A stretch of 34,620 nucleotides of DNA from Brachionus rotundiformis (taxonomy: Eukaryota > Rotifera > Eurotatoria > Ploima > Brachionidae), in NCBI GenBank assembly GCA_016802295.1, contig JAESIW010000200.1:1426017-1460636 (forward strand), in the 5' to 3' direction. Positions within the stretch are counted from its first letter, which is position 1, and every line of letters starts with the position of its first letter. Both the position numbers and the translations under genes were made by a program. Below are positions 30,416 through 34,620 of this stretch, in pieces. Under the pieces are notes generated by a model, which saw only the letters and a program-made list of their open reading frames with translations, searched no databases and was not told the DNA's origin.

Positions 30416-32650
30416 CTAATGTTGCTTGTTGTTTCTGACCAAAAAGTAGTCGACTACGAACAAAATGTTGTCCATGTAAAGTCTAAGGCCCTTGTTGGTC
30501 AAAAGTCGACCCTCTTGAGTGTGATAATTAGGCTCGAAATGATTGTTCAACATGTAGAAGCAGTTTAATTCGCTTTTGGTTTGTCTGCAAAAGTTCATTA
30601 TACCTTTGTTTACTTCGTTGATGATTCCATTTTCGCTTCTGGATCTGCGTCTCATCAAGCTAGACAAGATAACAAAGCTATTCGGACAGTATTCACGAAT
30701 CAAAGTGGTCAATTGTTTGATGTGCTCGTGGGTCTTTGACGAGTCACGTGTCTTGAACAAATCTTCGTCTCCAACGTGTACCAATACGACTGGAGCCACA
30801 ATGGAATCATGCATTTTAAGCTGGGTCCTCAAATTGTCAATGCTTCCACCGCGAATGAACTTGATTGATTTGAATTTTTTGGACGGATTCATCTTCAATT
30901 GATGCATTTCTTGCTGTTGGTGGTAACGATCGTGATGACCATTGTTCTGGTAGCTCATTGCTTGATTGAGAACATAGTCACTCTTGACAAATTTGTTCAT
31001 CAAATTGGTCTGTTGGTATGTGATGAGGTCTGAAACGACTAACAAGTCGCATTTTACTCTCATTGGGAACTTGATGGACATTGTTAGCTCCTCTTGTTTA
31101 ACCTCTTCGTCCAATTTGACCAATTTAGCCTCAATGTTGGTCATCTCGGTGTTCAATTGGTGTACTAGGTCCTCTTGTTCAGTGAATATCCAGTAGGATT
31201 TCATATCCTTGACTCTTTCGAGCACGTCTCTCAACGAGCCATTGATGCCTGAGTCAAATATCCATACCTCACCATTGTTTTTAATTGTGTGCTGACCATT
31301 TGAGTCACATGAGTGAAAGTTGGTGTAAATTCTCAAGTTGTTCAAACTGTTGTAAACTCTGCGTTGACGAGAGAAAAACTCTTCGTAGTATGGTTTGTTC
31401 AATTCGGAGCATACCACGCTGATCTTTTTCTGTGAATCATTTAACAAAAGCCACAAAGTTTGCAAGCAAATGGTGCTGCGGATTTTTTCAGTGTCTTTGC
31501 TCAACAGGACACATTTGGACAATGATCGGCATTTTTCGTGAGTTGGCTTAAAAAATTCAGCATGAATGTTCAATGCAGGTTGGAATTGTTCTTTGGCCTC
31601 TTGGTTTAGGGCAAAATCGCCAGTTTGTGCATGAACAACAGGCAAAATGGAGTTATTTTTTACATTATTGATGAAACCAAGCATCAAGTTCATCATGTTT
31701 ACATCAAACTTGCTCACTTTATTGGCTGCTTCGGCTTGTTGTAGTTGCTGAGTCTTGGGCTCCACGATAGAACGGGTCCACCACTTGGCAAACTCGGCGC
31801 TGTTCTCCAAGTCTTTCTTGATCATAAAGTTTAATTGCTTGGAAGAGCGCGAGCTTGAGGTGCTCGATGTTGAAGTGTTGTGGTCTCCCTTGACGTTGAG
31901 ATTTTGGTTGTTGGCAAGTGGATATTCGGTCACGTTTGGCAAAGCAACAAATTCGGTGATTGGTAATCGGCACTCGCTCAATTGGAAGCCTTTGACTTCG
32001 GCAAGAAATCTGGCTATCGAGTCAAAGCATGAACGAGCTTGGCTCAAGTGTGATCTGGCGCTGCTTCGTCGCTTGACGTCAAAATGGTCGCATTCCTTAA
32101 CTTCAAACAACAATACACCAAAACGTGGATGAATTACAACCAAGTCACATTCGATTTTTCGCATATCCTTGCTATTCAAAAAGTGCTTGTACTTTCCGAT
32201 CGAGTTGACACCATCTACGCGCATTGACTGCAAGAATCGGTCGAAATTCATCAGGTCACCATACTCAAAATTTGGCAACAAAATCATGGGCTCGCCGGAC
32301 TCTCGCGCCAATCTGGCAAAGGACTCGTAGACTCGTTGCTTTTGGCTTAGACAGGTCGGGTTTGACCACTCATTCTTTTGTTCCCACGATAAATGCGAAG
32401 GCATCGGGTTCATTTGCATCCATTCGCTTGGCTTCCATTTTGGATTTTGCTCGCTGAATTTGGTCAAGCACATATCGTAGAATTTCTGCATTATGGTCAA
32501 GTCGTACTGGTGCAAAGGATGCTGTTGGCTCTTCGACTCCTGGTTTTGTGTTTGTTCCATTTGACCTGGTTGGTTTTGCATCAAAGGCTTGACATCGCTT
32601 GCCGGCATCATTTGGCCAGACATCTCTGGCTGTAACTCGACTGCGGACAT
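30416..32650 (-). CDS. NERD-type nuclease-domain protein with decayed P-loop and SGNH-like regions
   Basis: This is an intronless frame of 744 aa with AAAATG at the start. Residues 1-50 are Gln/Met-rich. Residues about 100-245 look like a NERD / PD-(D/E)XK nuclease: Glu167 and Asp169 in KIECDLVVIHP, then Glu183-x-Lys185 in LLFEVKE, with Gln204 downstream. Residues about 375-470 have the layout of a helicase-type NTPase (SKCVLLS, then ICLQTLWLLL, ISVVCSELNKPYYEEFF), but the Walker A site is lost (KDTEKIRST in place of GxxxxGKT) and Walker B is weak (VWIFDSG). A possible coiled coil lies at 495-525. Residues about 530-735 resemble an SGNH hydrolase (LLVVSD, FIRGGSIDNL, VHVGDEDL, LTNKGLRLY), without the GDS nucleophile or the Asp-x-x-His pair. 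Local GC is about 45%, against about 25-30% in neighbouring genes, suggesting strong codon bias or a different origin. Function is unknown; only the nuclease site looks usable. Confidence 0.7.
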   Translation of the reverse strand: MSAVELQPEMSGQMMPASDVKPLMQNQPGQMEQTQNQESKSQQHPLHQYDLTIMQKFYDMCLTKFSEQNPKWKPSEWMQMNPMPSHLSWEQKNEWSNPTCLSQKQRVYESFARLARESGEPMILLPNFEYGDLMNFDRFLQSMRVDGVNSIGKYKHFLNSKDMRKIECDLVVIHPRFGVLLFEVKECDHFDVKRRSSARSHLSQARSCFDSIARFLAEVKGFQLSECRLPITEFVALPNVTEYPLANNQNLNVKGDHNTSTSSTSSSRSSKQLNFMIKKDLENSAEFAKWWTRSIVEPKTQQLQQAEAANKVSKFDVNMMNLMLGFINNVKNNSILPVVHAQTGDFALNQEAKEQFQPALNIHAEFFKPTHEKCRSLSKCVLLSKDTEKIRSTICLQTLWLLLNDSQKKISVVCSELNKPYYEEFFSRQRRVYNSLNNLRIYTNFHSCDSNGQHTIKNNGEVWIFDSGINGSLRDVLERVKDMKSYWIFTEQEDLVHQLNTEMTNIEAKLVKLDEEVKQEELTMSIKFPMRVKCDLLVVSDLITYQQTNLMNKFVKSDYVLNQAMSYQNNGHHDRYHQQQEMHQLKMNPSKKFKSIKFIRGGSIDNLRTQLKMHDSIVAPVVLVHVGDEDLFKTRDSSKTHEHIKQLTTLIREYCPNSFVILSSLMRRRSRSENGIINEVNKGIMNFCRQTKSELNCFYMLNNHFEPNYHTQEGRLLTNKGLRLYMDNILFVVDYFLVRNNKQH

Positions 32651-34150
32651 TTTGTGAAAATAATTTGATTTTTTTTAATCTAAAAAAGTAATCTTAAATT
32701 ATTAAGCCTATTAAATTTGGCTACTTTTTTCTTAAATTATCAAGCCGAAAAGCTTTTTAATTTAAAAAAAAACTAATTTTTAAAAATTTTAAATTTACAA
32801 TTTAAAAACTAAAATTTAAAAGCGTGGCTTAAAATTGTGTAAGAAGAAGATTTTTATTATAAAGACCGATATTAACATTTTATGAATGGGTAGGTTCTAT
32901 TAAAGACTTAGTATTTGCTTTTTTGTTAAAGCTAGCGTTTGGCAAAAAAAATAAAAATCATTTTTATCGAGCTTAATATATTTCTAAGCCAGTTTTAAAT
33001 AAATTTTTTCTTTTCACTGTAATTTCCAAATCTGCACTTTGAAAATTTTTAAATCTAACACCCATGTTAAATGATTACCAATATTAAAACAAAATGCTAT
33101 TTATAATTTAATAATTTTTTTATAATTTTTTGATAACTTTTAAATTTATAATAAAAAGTTCTAACAAGATGTCTTAGGATCAATCTGTCTGTCTAAAATT
33201 TAAATTTAAATGCACTCTCAGTAACTTTATGTTCAGGTTAATTAAAATTCATTCACAATTTTTAACAAATTTTTAAAGGTTTTTGTTTCTAAGCTTTATG
33301 ACGCTATTTAGTTCTAATAAAAAAATTAAATTCTTAAATTTTTGATATTTTTTTAAATTAAAAAAAAAATTTGAATTCAAAATTTGATACAATTGTTTCA
33401 GCACTCACAATTCTTTGTATGACAAATTATATCTATTCAGCACTCAAAGTATATTTTTACAACAAAATTCTTTTTTAATTAATAAATATTAAATTCTATA
33501 TTGATTAAACGGTTCGCTAATTTTAATTTCGATCCAAATTTAAGAAACAAATAACTTAAATAATTGTTTTTGTTTGAATTCGAAAAGATCTTGATTTTTT
33601 AAGCAACTAATAAGCTTTAAAAATTAGAAAACAAATTAAAAAAATATAATTAATAATTAGAATATTTATAATCACGTTAAAAAAGTTTATCATTTGCCCA
33701 TTAAGTTAAGATTATAAAGATTTCATTTTTTTGAATCATAGATAACTTTGACTGAAAATTATTAAAGGTTTTAATATAATTAATATAATTTAAAAAAAGT
33801 TTGTTTTTTTGATTTTAACTGTCAATTTTAACTAATTTTTAAAGTTAATTGGTATTTTTTAAATTTAAGCATCACCAGCAATTTAAAATTTGTATTAAAA
33901 TAAAAAATAAATATTAAAAATTGTTTAACACTTCATATCACTGAAAAATTTTTTAAAATATGAAGTTAGATAATAAAATTTGAAATCTAAAAAAAAAGAA
34001 TAGATTTTTATTCTTAGAACAAATACTAATTGTAAAATTTTCCAAAGGAATTCAAGATTTTAAATGATCAATAAGCTTTTAAAAATTATCAGAATGAAAA
34101 TTTAAAATAAAGAAATTTCTCGATTATTTATTTAAAACTTTTTAAAAAAT
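32651..34150. other. AT-rich intergenic region
   Basis: About 1.5 kb with long A/T runs. I found no gene, RNA or clear repeat. It holds the promoter of the NERD gene and the 3' flank of the glutathione peroxidase gene. Confidence 0.5.
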
Positions 34151-34601
34151 TTATAAAGATTTTCCTTCCAAAAGCTTGAGTATATCTGTTTCAATTTCAA
34201 GTGGTTTAGTAGTTGGTGAATAGCGTTTCACAGGTACACCCTCTCTATTGATCAGAAACTTAGAAAAATTCCACTTGATAAAGTTTCCGAATGTTCCATC
34301 AACTTTAGACTTTAGGTATTTATAAAGTGGATGGGCATTATCTCCATTAACATTTATTTTGCTGAACATGTCAAATTTAACATCGTATTGCTTGACAAAT
34401 TCTTTAATCTCTGTTTCAGGCTAAAGAAAAACTAAAATTTAAAACTCAATAAAATCTTTCATTGAATGCACCTTTGGTTCTTGTCCGCCAAATTGGTTAC
34501 ATGGAAAAGCAAGAACACTTAATCCATCTTTTTCATGTTTTTTGAACAGCTCGCTCAGTTGCGGATAGTTGCTTCCTGTAAATCCACAATTACAGGCAAC
34601 A
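34151..34601 (-). CDS. glutathione peroxidase, cysteine type, 5' part outside the window
   Basis: Two exons are visible, 34601-34472 and 34420-34151 (intron 51 bp), encoding about 132 residues to the natural stop. An acceptor AG precedes 34601, so at least one more exon lies beyond the right edge. The catalytic tetrad is present: Cys in ACNCGFT, Gln in FPCNQFGGQEP, and Trp and Asn in IKWNFSKFL. The catalytic residue is encoded by TGT (Cys), not by the TGA used for selenocysteine. The lack of an oligomerisation loop between the Gln motif and the Trp motif fits the monomeric GPX4-like group, in which non-vertebrate members often use thioredoxin. The role is reduction of hydrogen peroxide and lipid hydroperoxides. 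Confidence 0.92.
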
Positions 34602-34620
34602 CTAAAAAATTTAGTTACTC

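Noticed and set aside
31755..32132. 125-codon plus-strand frame inside the NERD gene (also 30576-30902)
   Set aside because: These are shadow frames made possible by the higher GC; the minus-strand frame of 744 codons explains the region.
1..34620. tRNA or rRNA genes
   Set aside because: No cloverleaf with A/B-box-like words or rRNA-like conserved stretch was recognised on either strand by eye; a tRNAscan run would be decisive.

Overview
The window reads as nuclear DNA of a small, very AT-rich invertebrate animal. I infer a monogonont rotifer of the Brachionus type, but no sequence search was possible. The reasons are standard-code animal genes (WDR11, a CFAP73-type axonemal coiled coil, an FCS/MBT Polycomb-type protein), introns mostly of 45-65 bp with GT-AG ends, intergenic DNA of roughly 20-25% GC, and decayed eukaryotic transposons (LINE reverse transcriptase, FLYWCH/SWIM MULE fragments, MITEs). 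Multi-exon models below were built by hand from reading frames, splice sites and phase agreement, not from transcripts.

Layout. 961-3125 (-): a seven-exon, 559-aa protein, possibly Treslin/Sld3-like. 4423-5785 (+): a three-exon arylacetamide-deacetylase-type membrane esterase. 7184-9097 and 9805-12246 (-): tandem paralogues with an armadillo-like region, a TIR domain and a SAM-like domain; the second carries a 427-base assembly gap. 13398-15581 (+): an intronless fusion of pseudouridine-5'-phosphate glycosidase and a PfkB kinase. 15600-17900: a transposon graveyard. 18345-19596 (-): CFAP73-like. 19818-24740 (-): complete WDR11 in nine exons. 26426-29317 (-): MBTD1/L3MBTL2-like protein in eight exons. 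30416-32650 (-): an intronless gene of distinctly higher GC that joins a NERD-type nuclease domain to decayed P-loop and SGNH-like domains. 34151-34601 (-): the 3' part of a cysteine-type glutathione peroxidase, cut by the window edge. Long stretches between these genes are AT-rich and show no supported gene.

Most interesting points. (1) The two TIR paralogues share a 399-bp tract with one synonymous difference that covers exactly the TIR domain, while their flanking domains are strongly diverged; this suggests recent domain-limited gene conversion. (2) RFX X-box-like palindromes lie 49 and 64 bp upstream of the two TIR genes and 96 bp upstream of the CFAP73-like gene, hinting at shared ciliary or ciliated-neuron regulation. 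(3) The NERD protein keeps its nuclease residues but has lost the NTPase and esterase motifs. (4) The sequence on the two sides of the gap repeats 146 bp with three synonymous differences; collapsing it leaves a 622-aa gene in frame, so the apparent internal duplication is probably an assembly artefact.

The genes do not form one pathway. CFAP73 and WDR11 are both cilium-related and are adjacent, and the X-boxes tentatively add the TIR genes to that theme.
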